Source of the DNA: UBA6059 sp040219045
GTDB lineage: Bacteria > Bacteroidota > Bacteroidia > Cytophagales > Cyclobacteriaceae
NCBI GenBank assembly: GCA_965229505.1
Contig: OZ245881.1
Span: 2,790,001 to 2,854,000, forward strand
Reading direction: 5' to 3'
Length of the DNA: 64,000 nt
Positions 16,795 through 26,172 of this stretch are shown here, piece after piece. The position numbers and the translations under genes were made by a program. The notes under the pieces were generated by a model. It searched no databases, had not been told where the DNA came from, and saw only the letters and a list, made by a program, of their open reading frames with translations. How positions within the stretch are numbered: the stretch's first letter is position 1; each line of letters begins with the position of its first letter.

Positions 16795-18563
16795 TTAAGA
16801 ATCATAGTCCAGCCCCAGCTTCTCTTGCAGCAGCTGCAAGTTGCTATTCTGGCTGAGCATGTGCTCAAACTTATCCTTACTGGTGTAGAGCTTTTTAGAC
16901 GCCTCTATTTCCAACAGTTTGGTGGTCACTTTGATGAAATCATTGCTCAGCTCCTCTCGTAGATGCTGGGTCAGTTCCGTCTCAAACCTCCCAAGGATAT
17001 CCTTTTCCAGCTGATTGGTGATAATCACTTCTACCGTTTTGTCTTCCTTTAGATTGAGCTCCTTATTGAGAATGATACGATCGCTTTCATTAGCCTCTGC
17101 GCTCGACATCCGCTTTTCTTTGAAGCCTTCCCAGGCCACTTTCAGCGCGTCCAGCGTTACTGCTTCATTTTTCTTCTCATCTTCGGGAAGGTCCTTTCCT
17201 TCTTGATCAGAAGGTTTAGCCTGCTCAGGCGAAGGAATGGTGATATTGCTCAGACTTGGGGTTTGTCTTTTGCGATCCGGTCTTGACTTGATGGCAGTTG
17301 ATTGCGCTGTTGTTTCAGCTGGGGTCGCATTTCCGGTAGGTACCGATGGAGGGCTGGTGGCAGCACCGGCTGGCTTGGATACGGCAGCATTTTCCGTCGA
17401 AGATGTCTTTGAAGCTTCGGCTGGGCTGGTGCCCGGTGTTACGCTACTTTTTTTTTTACCTCTTCACCATTCCCATTCGCAGGAAGGCTGGCGAGGTTGA
17501 TCGCAGCTTTTAGGTTAACCAGCTTCAGTAGCGTGATCTCAATGTGGAGCCGCTGATTCTTGCTGGCCTTATATTGAATATCAGCCTGATTGATAATGTT
17601 GAGCGCGGATAAGACCAATCCCTTGGCTGCCTCCTGGGCTTGCTTGCCGTAGCGCTCTTTCACGCCACCGGGCACTTGCATTAGTTCAATAGTCTGCGGG
17701 TCTTTACAGACCAGGAGGTTTCTAAAATGCTCAGCAAGTCCTATGAGGAAGTTGTGACCATCAAAGCCATGCTTAAGGATCTCATCAAATAGCAGTAAAA
17801 TGCCAGATGAATCCTCTCCCAATATCTGATCGGTCGCTTTGAAGAAATAATCATAATCAAGAATGTGAAGGTTCTTGATCGTATCCTGATAAGTAATATT
17901 ACTTCCGGATGAGAAAGTGACGATCAGGTCGAAGATCGAGAGTGCATCGCGCATTGCGCCATCTGCCTTCTGGGCGATCAGATGCAGCGCTTCATCCTCG
18001 GTAGTGATCCCTTCCTTTTCAGCGATCGACTTGAGCTGAATTGAAATATCGGCAATCTCAATCCTGTTGAAATCATAAATCTGACATCTCGACAGGATCG
18101 TAGGGATGACCTTGTGTTTCTCGGTAGTCGCCAATATGAAGATGGCATAGCTCGGAGGCTCTTCCAGCGTCTTCAAAAAAGCATTGAAGGCCGCATTGGA
18201 GAGCATGTGCACCTCATCTATGATATAGACCTTGTACTTACCCTGCTGAGGTGGATAGCGCACCTGATCGATCAGGTTTCTAATGTCTTCTACAGAGTTG
18301 TTGGACGCAGCATCCAGCTCATAGATATTGAGATTGGCAGAGTTCTCCAGAGGATTATCACTCTCAAACCCATTGATCATCTTGGCCAGTATCCTGGCGC
18401 AAGTTGTCTTACCCACGCCTCTGGGACCGCAGAACAGGAGCGCCTGAGCGAGTTGGTTGTTGTCGATGGCATTTTTGAGCGTAGTAGTGATGTGAGACTG
18501 CCCCACCACCTCATCAAACCCAAGAGGCCTGTACTTACGCGCCGATACCACGAACTGATCCAT
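16795..18563 (-). CDS. dnaX: DNA polymerase III subunits tau/gamma, frameshifted
   Basis: Clamp-loader ATPase of the replisome. The first frame (18563-17439) encodes 374 residues: AAA+ domain with Walker A GPRGVGKTT, a DEVHML box and an SRC motif, ending VKKKVA. It stops just after an A10 run. A -1 shift at that run continues through a Pro/Ala/Ser-rich linker into a C-terminal tau-like domain ending at 16795 and gives about 589 residues. The short form corresponds to gamma and the long form to tau, as known in E. coli (ribosomal) and Thermus (transcriptional slippage). A homopolymer sequencing error is the alternative explanation. Confidence 0.88.
17432..17457 (-). promoter_or_regulatory. dnaX slippery site and downstream hairpin
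   Basis: Minus-strand A10 (17457-17448) read GTA AAA AAA AAA GTA GCG TAA in frame 0. A -1 shift avoids the stop and enters the long downstream frame. About 13 nt after the run, GGGC-ACCA-GCCC can form a short GC hairpin that may stimulate slippage. Confidence 0.75.
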
Positions 18564-18781
18564 GTATGCAAATTAACCAAAGGTGGAGTAAGTTGGAAGG
18601 AACAGCGCGGATGTTCACCACATTTCTGTTTATCCCGGCTATAGCCTACCGGAATGTGACACAATCGGGTTGTTCACGGCCACTTTCTTGCATTTGGCGG
18701 CAGCCGAGTGTGTAAGTTTTTGATGGCATAGAAATCTCAATTAGATTCAAAGTTGATTTCCACTTTTCTAATGCTACCGCA

Positions 18782-20251
18782 ATGACCAAACGACAATCTC
18801 GCCGCACATTTCTTAAACTCAGCGCATTGCTCTCTGGAGCCACATTGACCCAGCCACTTCAAGCCTTATCGATCAATGATCCATGGTCGCTCAGAAGAGG
18901 GGCCCCTCAAAAAGTATTGATTCTAGGAGCAGGTGTATCGGGAATGTCGGCAGCAATAGAGCTACGTGCCTTAGGACACGACGTGACCGTCCTGGAAGGG
19001 CAGTTGCGTGCAGGGGGTAGGATCAGGACACAACGAGAAGGCTTTGCCAATGGCTTGTACGCCGACATGGGAGCTGCGCGTATTCCTGAGGATCATGAGT
19101 GGACGATGAAGTACATCAATAAGTATGGACTCAAGCTCCACCCTTTCAACCCAGCCGAGGGTAAGTACATCCATATGATGGCTGGGAAGCGGATTGATTA
19201 TACGGCCACTTCTCCGGCACCCTTATCAGAATACCCCACGAAACTGACTGCTAAAGAACTAGAGATGGGCTGGGGCGGTATCTCCACCACGCCTTTCGGA
19301 AAGATCATGTCACAAGTCGGTGACCCGAAAGACTTGGCCTGGCCCCCATCAGAAATCGCTGGATTCGACAAATACTCGTTCAAAGAGTATCTCCTGGCAG
19401 AAGGGTATAGTCCGTCAATTGCGGATGTTTTGATGGTAGGTTGGGAGACCGAAAAAGGCATGGGTATGTCGATGCTGGAGTTGATCAGAGAGCTGAATCT
19501 ATCTTTTGGTGCTACACGCAACAAGATCGTCGGAGGTAACGATCTCTTACCGACTCGAATGGCAGAAGAGCTTTCAGGTCTCATCCAATATGGGACCAAG
19601 GTGCTTGACGTCCGACAGGACGAATCAGGGGTTGAGGTCACGGTATCCCGAAATGGTGAGCGAAGTACATTATCAGCGGATCGGGTCATTTGTGGATTCC
19701 CATTGACCATCGTCAAGAAGATGGGCTTTTTGAATTCACTTTCTCCTGCCAAACAAAAGGCAATTAATGAAATGAGCTACTGGGATTTGTCAAGGACGGC
19801 TATGCAAGTGGATGATCGCTATTGGAAAAAGGAAGGCTACAACGGATTTGCTGCCACCGATCTGCCCAGTGAGATTTGGGATCCCAACTATGAAGTGGAT
19901 TCTCAGCGCGGCTTGATAGCTGCCTATCTTAAGAACGATGACTCTCAGAAAATTACTGACTGGTCAGCCGACGAACGACTGAAGTATTCTGCGAAGCATG
20001 TCAATGATGTATTCCCGGGATTGAATGATCATCTGGAGGGTGGCGTTACCAAATGCTGGAAAGAAGATCCCTGGGCACTTGGTGCACATAGCATCGGTAC
20101 TCGCGGACAGATGACGGGTGTCTTACCAGAACTGATCAAACCCGAAGGCCGCATCCACTTCGCGGGCGAGCATGCCTCGGCCTACCATGGCTGGATTCAG
20201 GGCGCCATCGAGTCAGGGAACAGATGTGCGAAGGAGGTGAATAGTTATTGA
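18782..20251 (+). CDS. Tat-exported flavin monoamine oxidase family protein
   Basis: 489-residue FAD-dependent amine oxidase (amino acid/monoamine oxidase fold). A twin-arginine signal SRRTFLKLS with hydrophobic stretch occupies residues 5-28, indicating folded export to the periplasm. The Rossmann FAD motif VLILGAGVSGMSAAIELRALG is followed by GGRIRT, and the C-terminal FAD-binding segment is IHFAGEHASAYHGWIQGAIESG. The substrate is not evident. It is divergent from dnaX with a 218-bp gap that contains one copy of the CCTAYCGGAAW word (18645-18655). Confidence 0.9.
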   Translation: MTKRQSRRTFLKLSALLSGATLTQPLQALSINDPWSLRRGAPQKVLILGAGVSGMSAAIELRALGHDVTVLEGQLRAGGRIRTQREGFANGLYADMGAARIPEDHEWTMKYINKYGLKLHPFNPAEGKYIHMMAGKRIDYTATSPAPLSEYPTKLTAKELEMGWGGISTTPFGKIMSQVGDPKDLAWPPSEIAGFDKYSFKEYLLAEGYSPSIADVLMVGWETEKGMGMSMLELIRELNLSFGATRNKIVGGNDLLPTRMAEELSGLIQYGTKVLDVRQDESGVEVTVSRNGERSTLSADRVICGFPLTIVKKMGFLNSLSPAKQKAINEMSYWDLSRTAMQVDDRYWKKEGYNGFAATDLPSEIWDPNYEVDSQRGLIAAYLKNDDSQKITDWSADERLKYSAKHVNDVFPGLNDHLEGGVTKCWKEDPWALGAHSIGTRGQMTGVLPELIKPEGRIHFAGEHASAYHGWIQGAIESGNRCAKEVNSY

Positions 20252-20272
20252 GGTTTTTGTTGCGTAGAGCTT

Positions 20273-20395
20273 GAGATTCCCAAGTCTCCTAAGCTTCGCA
20301 AAGTCGCAAGGGAATGACATTCCTTTAAGTTGTCGTCATTCCCTTGCGAGGGGAGCCTGCGCCAGAAGGGCGCGGATGACCGAGACTTGGGAATC
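20273..20395. repeat. Nested inverted-repeat intergenic element
   Basis: Outer arms GATTCCCAAGTCTC (20275-20288) and GAGACTTGGGAATC (20382-20395) are perfect complements. Inner arms CGCAAGGGAATGAC (20305-20318) and GTCATTCCCTTGCG (20335-20348) also pair perfectly. The unit boundaries AGATTCC...GGAATGAC and GTCATTCC...GGAATCT are the same as in the cassette cluster at 38.7-39.6 kb, so this is a family member with different inner sequence and opposite half order. It fills most of a 338-bp gap. Confidence 0.85.
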
Positions 20396-20448
20396 TGGTG
20401 AGTAGCAAATGTAACAGGTGCCTAGCGCCACAGCACTTCATGACTATG

Positions 20449-20479
20449 AAAATCACTCTCTCAAGAACCTTTTCAACGG
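20449..20479. repeat. 31-bp direct repeat, copy 1
   Basis: 29 of 31 bases are identical to 21303-21333, flanking the lipoprotein gene. On the minus strand both copies encode KPLKRFLRE-stop and the two differences are synonymous, suggesting a duplicated coding remnant rather than a regulatory site. Confidence 0.75.
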
Positions 20480-20534
20480 TTTTGTTAGGGCTTCCGTCCT
20501 CCTCTTAGAATAATAATTCAGAGCAATATTACAA

Positions 20535-20562
20535 TTGTATCATTTCACTATATTTAATTTTG
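20535..20562 (+). promoter_or_regulatory. Candidate Bacteroidota promoter of the lipoprotein gene
   Basis: TTG at 20535-20537 and TAATTTTG at 20555-20562, 17 nt apart, match the -33 TTG and -7 TAnnTTTG consensus. They lie 28 bp before the ATG at 20590. Confidence 0.55.
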
Positions 20563-20589
20563 TGACTCTTAATAAAGCGTTATCATATA

Positions 20590-21186
20590 ATGAGACTGAT
20601 TGTGATAATTTTGGTACTGAGCCTAGGGCTTGGGTCATGTGGTGATGAAAATGAGGTGCCTGAAGTAGGACCATTGCGAAGTACCCCTTTAAGCTCAATT
20701 ACAATTTTATTTTACTCGATATCTGACGCTGAAGGATCAGATATATTCGACAAGGAAGACTATAATATAGATAGTCTCAGGGTATTGTTCACTTCTGATG
20801 GAATCACTGAACCCTCGGGTGAAAATACGCTGCTTTCATTCGGTAGATCAGAAATGATTTTTCTTGAAAAGGATAATATGAATTTAATTGGATTTCAGAT
20901 GAGTGGCTCATTTGAAACTTATTACTTTGATTTTGGAAATGGAGATATCGATACACTTGATCTTGTCAACAATCAAATTTTCAATAGTTTCAATAGATAC
21001 AGTAACCGTCCTTTGGAATCTGGTACAGCCCAGTTTATCTTCAATGGAGAACTTGCTCATGAAGTAGAATTACTGGATGATAGCCTTACATTTTACGAAA
21101 TGGTTGAGAGAGTGGAGACATATTCTCTGAACCAAAAATGGCCAGGATTGGATAATCCTTACGTTATATCTCTTATTAAACAATGA
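20590..21186 (+). CDS. Lipoprotein of unknown function
   Basis: 198 residues with a type II signal peptide and lipobox LGSC (Cys at about 17), so membrane-anchored. The rest is acidic, beta-rich and has no recognised domain. The gene is AT-rich compared with its neighbours and is flanked by two 31-bp direct repeats (20449-20479 and 21303-21333), which suggests insertion or duplication at this spot. A consensus promoter precedes it. Confidence 0.7.
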   Translation: MRLIVIILVLSLGLGSCGDENEVPEVGPLRSTPLSSITILFYSISDAEGSDIFDKEDYNIDSLRVLFTSDGITEPSGENTLLSFGRSEMIFLEKDNMNLIGFQMSGSFETYYFDFGNGDIDTLDLVNNQIFNSFNRYSNRPLESGTAQFIFNGELAHEVELLDDSLTFYEMVERVETYSLNQKWPGLDNPYVISLIKQ

Positions 21187-21302
21187 AATCTCCACTGCAC
21201 TCTCCAGCACCGTCATGCCGGAGGCATCTTATACCTCCAGCAGGTCAAGCACTTCTGTGAGTATATGATCCCTGACGGGATGACTAGTTGGTGGAAAGCT
21301 AT

Positions 21303-21333
21303 AAAATCACTCTCTCAAGAACCGTTTTAACGG
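21303..21333. repeat. 31-bp direct repeat, copy 2
   Basis: Second copy of the repeat at 20449-20479. It lies just after the mocA-like stop; on the minus strand a mini-frame here reads VKKPLKRFLRE-stop. Confidence 0.75.
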
Positions 21334-21338
21334 CTTCT

Positions 21339-21941
21339 TCACAAATCAGGAAGCTCTTCATAATCCCCAGGTGTATCCACGTCGACCAGCACATGATCAT
21401 TTTGCATTTCCACTTTGGTGAGATGCGCTGAATTGGCCTGGACAATACCTCTGCAGCCTTCTATATCCGTGTGGGTAAGTATGGCTTCCCGATAGAAGGA
21501 GGAGAAGATCACAGGGTTCCCTTTTTTGCCTTGATAGAAGGGGAGCAATATGCTCTTTGGGTTCTCGTGGTATTTTGCACTAAACCGAACCAACAACTCG
21601 TCATATTCCTGACTGGTAATCCGTGGCATATCACCCAGGCAGATCATAAAGCCATCCGTAGCTGGACCCGCCGCTTCTACCCCTTTTTGGATAGTGGTCG
21701 TCATGCCTTGCTTATGGTTAGGATTACAAAGTAAAGTGATTCCCGCTAGGGGCATGGCCTTAATCTGATCGTGGGTCAAAGGACTTGACACGATGATGAC
21801 CTCACTAGCCTTAGAATCGAGTAGCTCAGTAACTACCTGCTCGAGTATGGTGTTATTCCGGTAGGGGAGAAAGAGCTTCTGTCGGCCATGCATGCGCGAC
21901 GAAAGGCCTGCCGCTAACACAATGGCAGTCACCCTAGCCAT
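21339..21941 (-). CDS. MocA/MobA-like molybdenum cofactor nucleotidyltransferase
   Basis: 200-residue NTP-transferase domain with the nucleotide-binding LAAGLSSRMHGRQKLFLP signature, GMTTTIQKG and CLGDMP metal-binding segment. It most resembles MocA-type cytidylyltransferases, which make MPT cytosine dinucleotide for xanthine dehydrogenase-type enzymes; the partner enzyme is not in the window. It overlaps the preceding MobB-MobA fusion gene by eight bases and is the last gene of the moaC operon. Confidence 0.8.
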   Translation of the reverse strand: MARVTAIVLAAGLSSRMHGRQKLFLPYRNNTILEQVVTELLDSKASEVIIVSSPLTHDQIKAMPLAGITLLCNPNHKQGMTTTIQKGVEAAGPATDGFMICLGDMPRITSQEYDELLVRFSAKYHENPKSILLPFYQGKKGNPVIFSSFYREAILTHTDIEGCRGIVQANSAHLTKVEMQNDHVLVDVDTPGDYEELPDL

Positions 21942-23061
21942 GGATCAGCCGCTGTACCTGCTCGTATTCCTCCGGTGTGTTGACGTTGGTCAGTACTTCG
22001 GGGCTCGGGGCATCAAGCTCATTGATATCGCTATTGATGAGCACCTTGCGCACGCAGCTATGACCGATAGACAGAAAGTAGAGGAGGCGCTGGTACATGC
22101 GCGGTTCCCAGATCGTGATCATCGGCTCAGGGTGGCCAGTCGCCGGACTGTGGAAGCAGGTCGCAAACTTAGAAGTATCGCGCTGTTCTGTCAATAGCTT
22201 CAGTACATGCTGATCTACCAAAGGTACATCGCAGGCGAGGGCTAGCCAGGCGGCATTGGGATCATGGCGAAAGGCAGAGAGCAGCCCACCATAGGGGCCA
22301 AGATCCATGAAACTATCTTCGAGCCTGGCGTAGCGCGTATCGATATCACTCCCAGGCTGTACCGACATATAGACCTCATCGCACACCTCCGAAAGCAGGT
22401 CAGCAACGTGCTCGCGCTGCGGTTTGCCATGATAGTCGATGGCACCTTTATCACGGCCCATTCGCATGCTCTGTCCACCGGCATAGACCAGTCCTTTGAT
22501 GACCGGCCTGGCGTCAGCCATCAGCTGATCAATTTGTTGGAGGATACCTTCAAGGTCTCCCATTTTCAGCACTGGTATGTTCGGTTTGTCTTTGAGATGC
22601 GCTTGAATAAAATCAAAAGGAGCTGTCATACCTTCGTCCAGAAGGATGAGCTTGACATCCGTAAGTCGATCTAGCTTTCTACTCAGCGATTCTTCCTTCT
22701 TGGCATTGACAATGACCACTTGCTGATCGGCTGGGAAGTGATTGCCATTGACCAGCACTAAGTCTGAGTCGGCGAAGACACCACGAAAATCGTAGGTCAA
22801 ATCGCTATGCACAAACTGTACTTCATGCAAGGAGATTTTATCAGTGTAGGCCCTATGAAAGCTGTTTGGTGTTGCGCCCTCGCCATGGTCAGCATCGACA
22901 TAACCGATGAGATATTGCGCTCCTCTCGCTTCAGCTATTTTTCTGGTAAGGTCTTGGATCACGCCGCAAGGCGCACCTAAGAAGGCGAGTTCTGTGGTTC
23001 CAAATTTGCCTCCTGACGGCCTGACTAATTTTGTATGCTTGCTATGCTCTTTCAAAGTCAC
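21934..23061 (-). CDS. MobB-like/MobA fusion, molybdopterin guanylyltransferase
   Basis: 375 residues in two parts. About 1-185 resemble MobB but the usual Walker A (GxxxSGKT) is replaced by AFLGAPCGVIQD, so GTP binding there is doubtful. From about 187 there is a MobA domain with LVYAGGQSMRMGRDKG, GPYGGLLSAF and LALACDVPLV, which attaches GMP to molybdopterin. It lies between moaC (20-nt overlap) and the mocA-like gene. The N-terminal part may be a scaffold for Moco transfer; this is inference. Confidence 0.8.
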   Translation of the reverse strand: MTLKEHSKHTKLVRPSGGKFGTTELAFLGAPCGVIQDLTRKIAEARGAQYLIGYVDADHGEGATPNSFHRAYTDKISLHEVQFVHSDLTYDFRGVFADSDLVLVNGNHFPADQQVVIVNAKKEESLSRKLDRLTDVKLILLDEGMTAPFDFIQAHLKDKPNIPVLKMGDLEGILQQIDQLMADARPVIKGLVYAGGQSMRMGRDKGAIDYHGKPQREHVADLLSEVCDEVYMSVQPGSDIDTRYARLEDSFMDLGPYGGLLSAFRHDPNAAWLALACDVPLVDQHVLKLLTEQRDTSKFATCFHSPATGHPEPMITIWEPRMYQRLLYFLSIGHSCVRKVLINSDINELDAPSPEVLTNVNTPEEYEQVQRLIHG

Positions 23062-23521
23062 TTTTTCCTCCTGTTTTTTTCATCAATTGTGTATGCTTGA
23101 TCTGGATGTTGTGCGAGAATCCCTTGCACATGTCATAGATGGTGAGTGCAGCCACTGACGCGCCTGTCAGCGCCTCCATCTCTACCCCGGTTTTCGACAC
23201 GATTGTCGCAGTGCAGGTGATGACCACCTCTTTCGCTTCGTTGAGAATGATCTCCACATGACAGCTGTCGAGCCCGATCGGGTGGCACAAGGGTATCAAA
23301 TCTGGCGTCCGTTTGGCACCCATTACGCCAGCCAGGATCGCCGTTTGGAAGACAGGTCCTTTCTTGGTATGTATCTCATCATTTTCCAATCTGGCGATGA
23401 TCTCAGGGTCGAGTATTACCACACTCTGCGCTACCGCAATGCGCTTCGACAACTGCTTAGCGCCGACATCTACCATGGTAGGATCACCGGTCTTGGTGAG
23501 ATGTGAAAAGGACTTTTCCAT
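23042..23521 (-). CDS. moaC: Cyclic pyranopterin monophosphate synthase
   Basis: 159-residue MoaC converts the MoaA product 3',8-cyclo-7,8-dihydro-GTP to cPMP in molybdenum cofactor synthesis. The family blocks MVDVGAK, IPLCHPIGLD and TGVEMEALTGASVAALTIYD are intact, and so is the catalytic Lys region KGFSHNIQI. It is the first gene of the moaC / MobB-MobA / mocA operon, divergent from moeB. moaA is 17 kb away; moaD, moaE and moeA were not found in the window. Confidence 0.95.
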   Translation of the reverse strand: MEKSFSHLTKTGDPTMVDVGAKQLSKRIAVAQSVVILDPEIIARLENDEIHTKKGPVFQTAILAGVMGAKRTPDLIPLCHPIGLDSCHVEIILNEAKEVVITCTATIVSKTGVEMEALTGASVAALTIYDMCKGFSHNIQIKHTQLMKKTGGKSDFERA

Positions 23522-23657
23522 ATCGTATACTTCGTTGGTGGATTAACCGCGAGCAGCTACAGTTAGTTTCGCTCCTCATCCACATATGTAATTTAGCAAT
23601 TCATTAGAACTGTTGTTTTCCCAAAGCAGTTTATACCTTTATCATAATAAGCCGCTT

Positions 23658-24806
23658 ATGAAACTCACCAATCAGGAACTCGTCAGGTACAGTCGCCATC
23701 TCAACTTGCCCAACTTTGGTGTGGAGACACAGCAGAAGTTGAAAGATGCGAAAGTGCTCGTGGTGGGTACAGGAGGCCTTGGTGCACCGCTACTCCAGTA
23801 CCTGACCGCAGCAGGTGTAGGCACTATAGGGGTAGTCGATTTTGATACGGTGGACGAGACCAACCTGCAGCGCCAGGTGCTCTTCGATACCAACGACATC
23901 AATCAACCAAAAACGGCAGTTGCCATTCGAAAGCTCAAGGCACAAAACCCTGCTATCGAGTTTCATGAGTACAATCTAAGGTTGGACTCCTCCAATGCGC
24001 TGGATATCATCAGGGACTATGATGTAGTCGCGGACGGCACGGACAATTTCCAAACCCGCTATCTGGTCAATGATGCTTGTGTATTGCTCGATAAGGTTAA
24101 TATCTACGCCTCGATCTTCCAGTTCGAAGGTCAGGTAAGCGTCTTCAACTATACCTTCCCTACCGGGGAAAAGGGCCCAAACTACCGCGACCTCTTCCCA
24201 ACTCCACCGCCTCCGGGTATGGTGCCGAGTTGTGCCGAAGGAGGCGTGCTGGGCGTCCTACCGGGAATCGTCGGGAGCTTGCAGGCCTCCGAAACGATCA
24301 AGGTAGTGACAGGCATGGGGGAGCCCTTAGCAGGAAAGCTGTTCCTTTTCGATGCGCTTGACTTCAGCACCCGCACGATGAACGTTCGGAAGGAGGCCAA
24401 CAACCCGATCTCTGGTGACAACCCAACAATTACCGAGCTGATCGACTATGATGAATTTTGTGGTGTCAAACAGCTTGAAGCTAATGAAATCAATTCGATC
24501 ACGGTCAAGGAGCTAAAAAGCTGGCAGGATGCTAATCATGACTTTCAGCTCATTGATGTGCGTGAGAACTATGAATATGAGTTCTCCAACCTCGGAGGCC
24601 TGCACATTCCGGTTGGGGTGATTGTCAATCACTTGCCGGAAATATCCAAAGACAAAAAGGTGGTGTTGCACTGCAAAGGGGGAGGGCGCAGTGCTAAGGC
24701 TATCGAGCTACTTCAAACCCGCCACGGCTTTGATAATCTGTACAATCTGGAAGGTGGAATCTTGGCTTGGAAGTCAGAGGTGGATGGTGAGATGGAGGTG
24801 GTTTAG
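23658..24806 (+). CDS. moeB: ThiF/MoeB-type adenylyltransferase with C-terminal rhodanese
   Basis: 382-residue E1-like enzyme that adenylates the C-terminal glycine of a sulfur-carrier protein (MoaD or ThiS). The nucleotide-binding GTGGLGAPLLQYLTAAGVG, RQVLF and the CAEGGVLG loop are present. A rhodanese domain from about residue 285 carries the active-site loop HCKGGGRSAK, as in MOCS3-like fusions that also provide sulfur. ATG 23658 begins MKLTNQELVRYSRHL, the family start; 15 upstream codons are discarded. Its position beside moaC supports molybdopterin rather than thiamine synthesis. Confidence 0.9.
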   Translation: MKLTNQELVRYSRHLNLPNFGVETQQKLKDAKVLVVGTGGLGAPLLQYLTAAGVGTIGVVDFDTVDETNLQRQVLFDTNDINQPKTAVAIRKLKAQNPAIEFHEYNLRLDSSNALDIIRDYDVVADGTDNFQTRYLVNDACVLLDKVNIYASIFQFEGQVSVFNYTFPTGEKGPNYRDLFPTPPPPGMVPSCAEGGVLGVLPGIVGSLQASETIKVVTGMGEPLAGKLFLFDALDFSTRTMNVRKEANNPISGDNPTITELIDYDEFCGVKQLEANEINSITVKELKSWQDANHDFQLIDVRENYEYEFSNLGGLHIPVGVIVNHLPEISKDKKVVLHCKGGGRSAKAIELLQTRHGFDNLYNLEGGILAWKSEVDGEMEVV

Positions 24807-24894
24807 AAGCCTATTGCTCGTACCACCGCTTTTCAAAAAAGCCCTTTCTGATACATTGAATTTCTTACATTGCAATAGAGTAAACCTTATTGTC

Positions 24895-26172
24895 ATGAGC
24901 CAAAACAGCCGTAGAAAATTCACCAAATCACTGCTCACGGGTATGGCACTGCCAGCCGTATTTCCTGCAGTTGCTGCCAATTCTGATTTTTCCGATAGGA
25001 AGAAAGAGAACTTGCCCTGGATCCCGAAAGGCAATGGAGAGGCCTACTGGGAATCGGTGAAAGAGCAATTTCGCTTTGCGCCAGGGTTGAAATACTTCAA
25101 TAATGCCTCGTTGGGCTCTTGCCCAGATGTAGTGCGTACTAAGACCAACGAGTACCGTGACCTACTCGACTCATTCCCCTCCAAATACATGTGGGGAGGA
25201 TGGAAGGAGGAAATCGAGCAGACGAGACAGTCCATTGCTGATTTGTTTTCCGTGTCCAACGAGGAAATTGCACTTACTCACAATACCACTGAAGGTATGA
25301 ACCTTATTGCTCAAAGCATCGAGCTTCAGCCCGGGGATGAGGTGATTCTGGCAGATCACGAGCATACCAGCGGAGCGATTCCATGGAAGTACTGGCAGGA
25401 GTCAAAGGGGATCAAAATAGTTAGACCCGTGTTGCCTATTTTGCCTCAAAGTGTAGAGGAGCTGGTGGAGGCTTATCGCGAAGCGATCACACCACGCACA
25501 AAGGTGATCTCCATGTGCCACATCGTGAATACCAATGGGATGATCCTACCGGTAAAGGAGGTGTCAGCCATGGCACATGACCGTGGTATTCTTGTGGCTG
25601 TTGATGCTGCACAGTCTGCGGGTATGTTCAAAATTGACCTGCATGACCTGGGTTGTGACTTCTATACAGCAAGTGCGCACAAGTGGCTTTTTGCCCCAAA
25701 GGGAATTGGCTTCTTCTATGCCAGACAAGAGAGTCAGAAATACTTAAAGCCTTTGGTCGTCTGCCGAGGATATCATGATGAGAGCATCAGGCGTATCGAG
25801 AATTACAATACGCGCAACCTACCGGAATTGCTCGGTATGGGAGAGGCAGTGAATTATCACAATCAGATAGGAGGTGATAAAATCACTCAACGCTCGTATG
25901 AGCTCAAGACTTACTTTAGATCAAAGCTCGAAGACAATCCAAAATTTAAATTGAAAAGTCCGGAGGCTGATGAACTGTCAGCGGCAATTCAGGTAGTAGA
26001 AGTCGTGGGTAAGGATGTAGTGGAGGTCAAAGAGCTACTTTTCGAAAAGGAAGGCATAGACTGCCGACCCATGACTACTTTTGGGCTCAATGCCCTTCGT
26101 ATCTCATTGGCTATTTATATCACTAAGAAAGATATTGACGGATTAGTTGAGGCTTTGGAATCCCTTGTGTAA
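24895..26172 (+). CDS. Tat-exported class V aminotransferase (cysteine desulfurase-like fold)
   Basis: 425-residue PLP enzyme of the isopenicillin-N-epimerase/class V branch. ATG 24895 is chosen because it opens a twin-arginine signal, SRRKFTKSLLTGMALP; the frame is open far upstream but only overlaps moeB. PLP-site features are VAVDAAQSAGMFKIDLHDLG and the lysine in TASAHKWLFAPKGIGF. Periplasmic members of this group are common in Bacteroidota with unclear substrates. A RidA-type lipoprotein follows 106 bp downstream, a sensible partner because RidA proteins quench reactive enamines from PLP enzymes. Confidence 0.88.
   Translation: MSQNSRRKFTKSLLTGMALPAVFPAVAANSDFSDRKKENLPWIPKGNGEAYWESVKEQFRFAPGLKYFNNASLGSCPDVVRTKTNEYRDLLDSFPSKYMWGGWKEEIEQTRQSIADLFSVSNEEIALTHNTTEGMNLIAQSIELQPGDEVILADHEHTSGAIPWKYWQESKGIKIVRPVLPILPQSVEELVEAYREAITPRTKVISMCHIVNTNGMILPVKEVSAMAHDRGILVAVDAAQSAGMFKIDLHDLGCDFYTASAHKWLFAPKGIGFFYARQESQKYLKPLVVCRGYHDESIRRIENYNTRNLPELLGMGEAVNYHNQIGGDKITQRSYELKTYFRSKLEDNPKFKLKSPEADELSAAIQVVEVVGKDVVEVKELLFEKEGIDCRPMTTFGLNALRISLAIYITKKDIDGLVEALESLV

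Noticed and set aside
24622..24894. Upstream extension of the class V aminotransferase frame
   Set aside because: It only overlaps moeB out of frame; the Tat signal begins at 24895.
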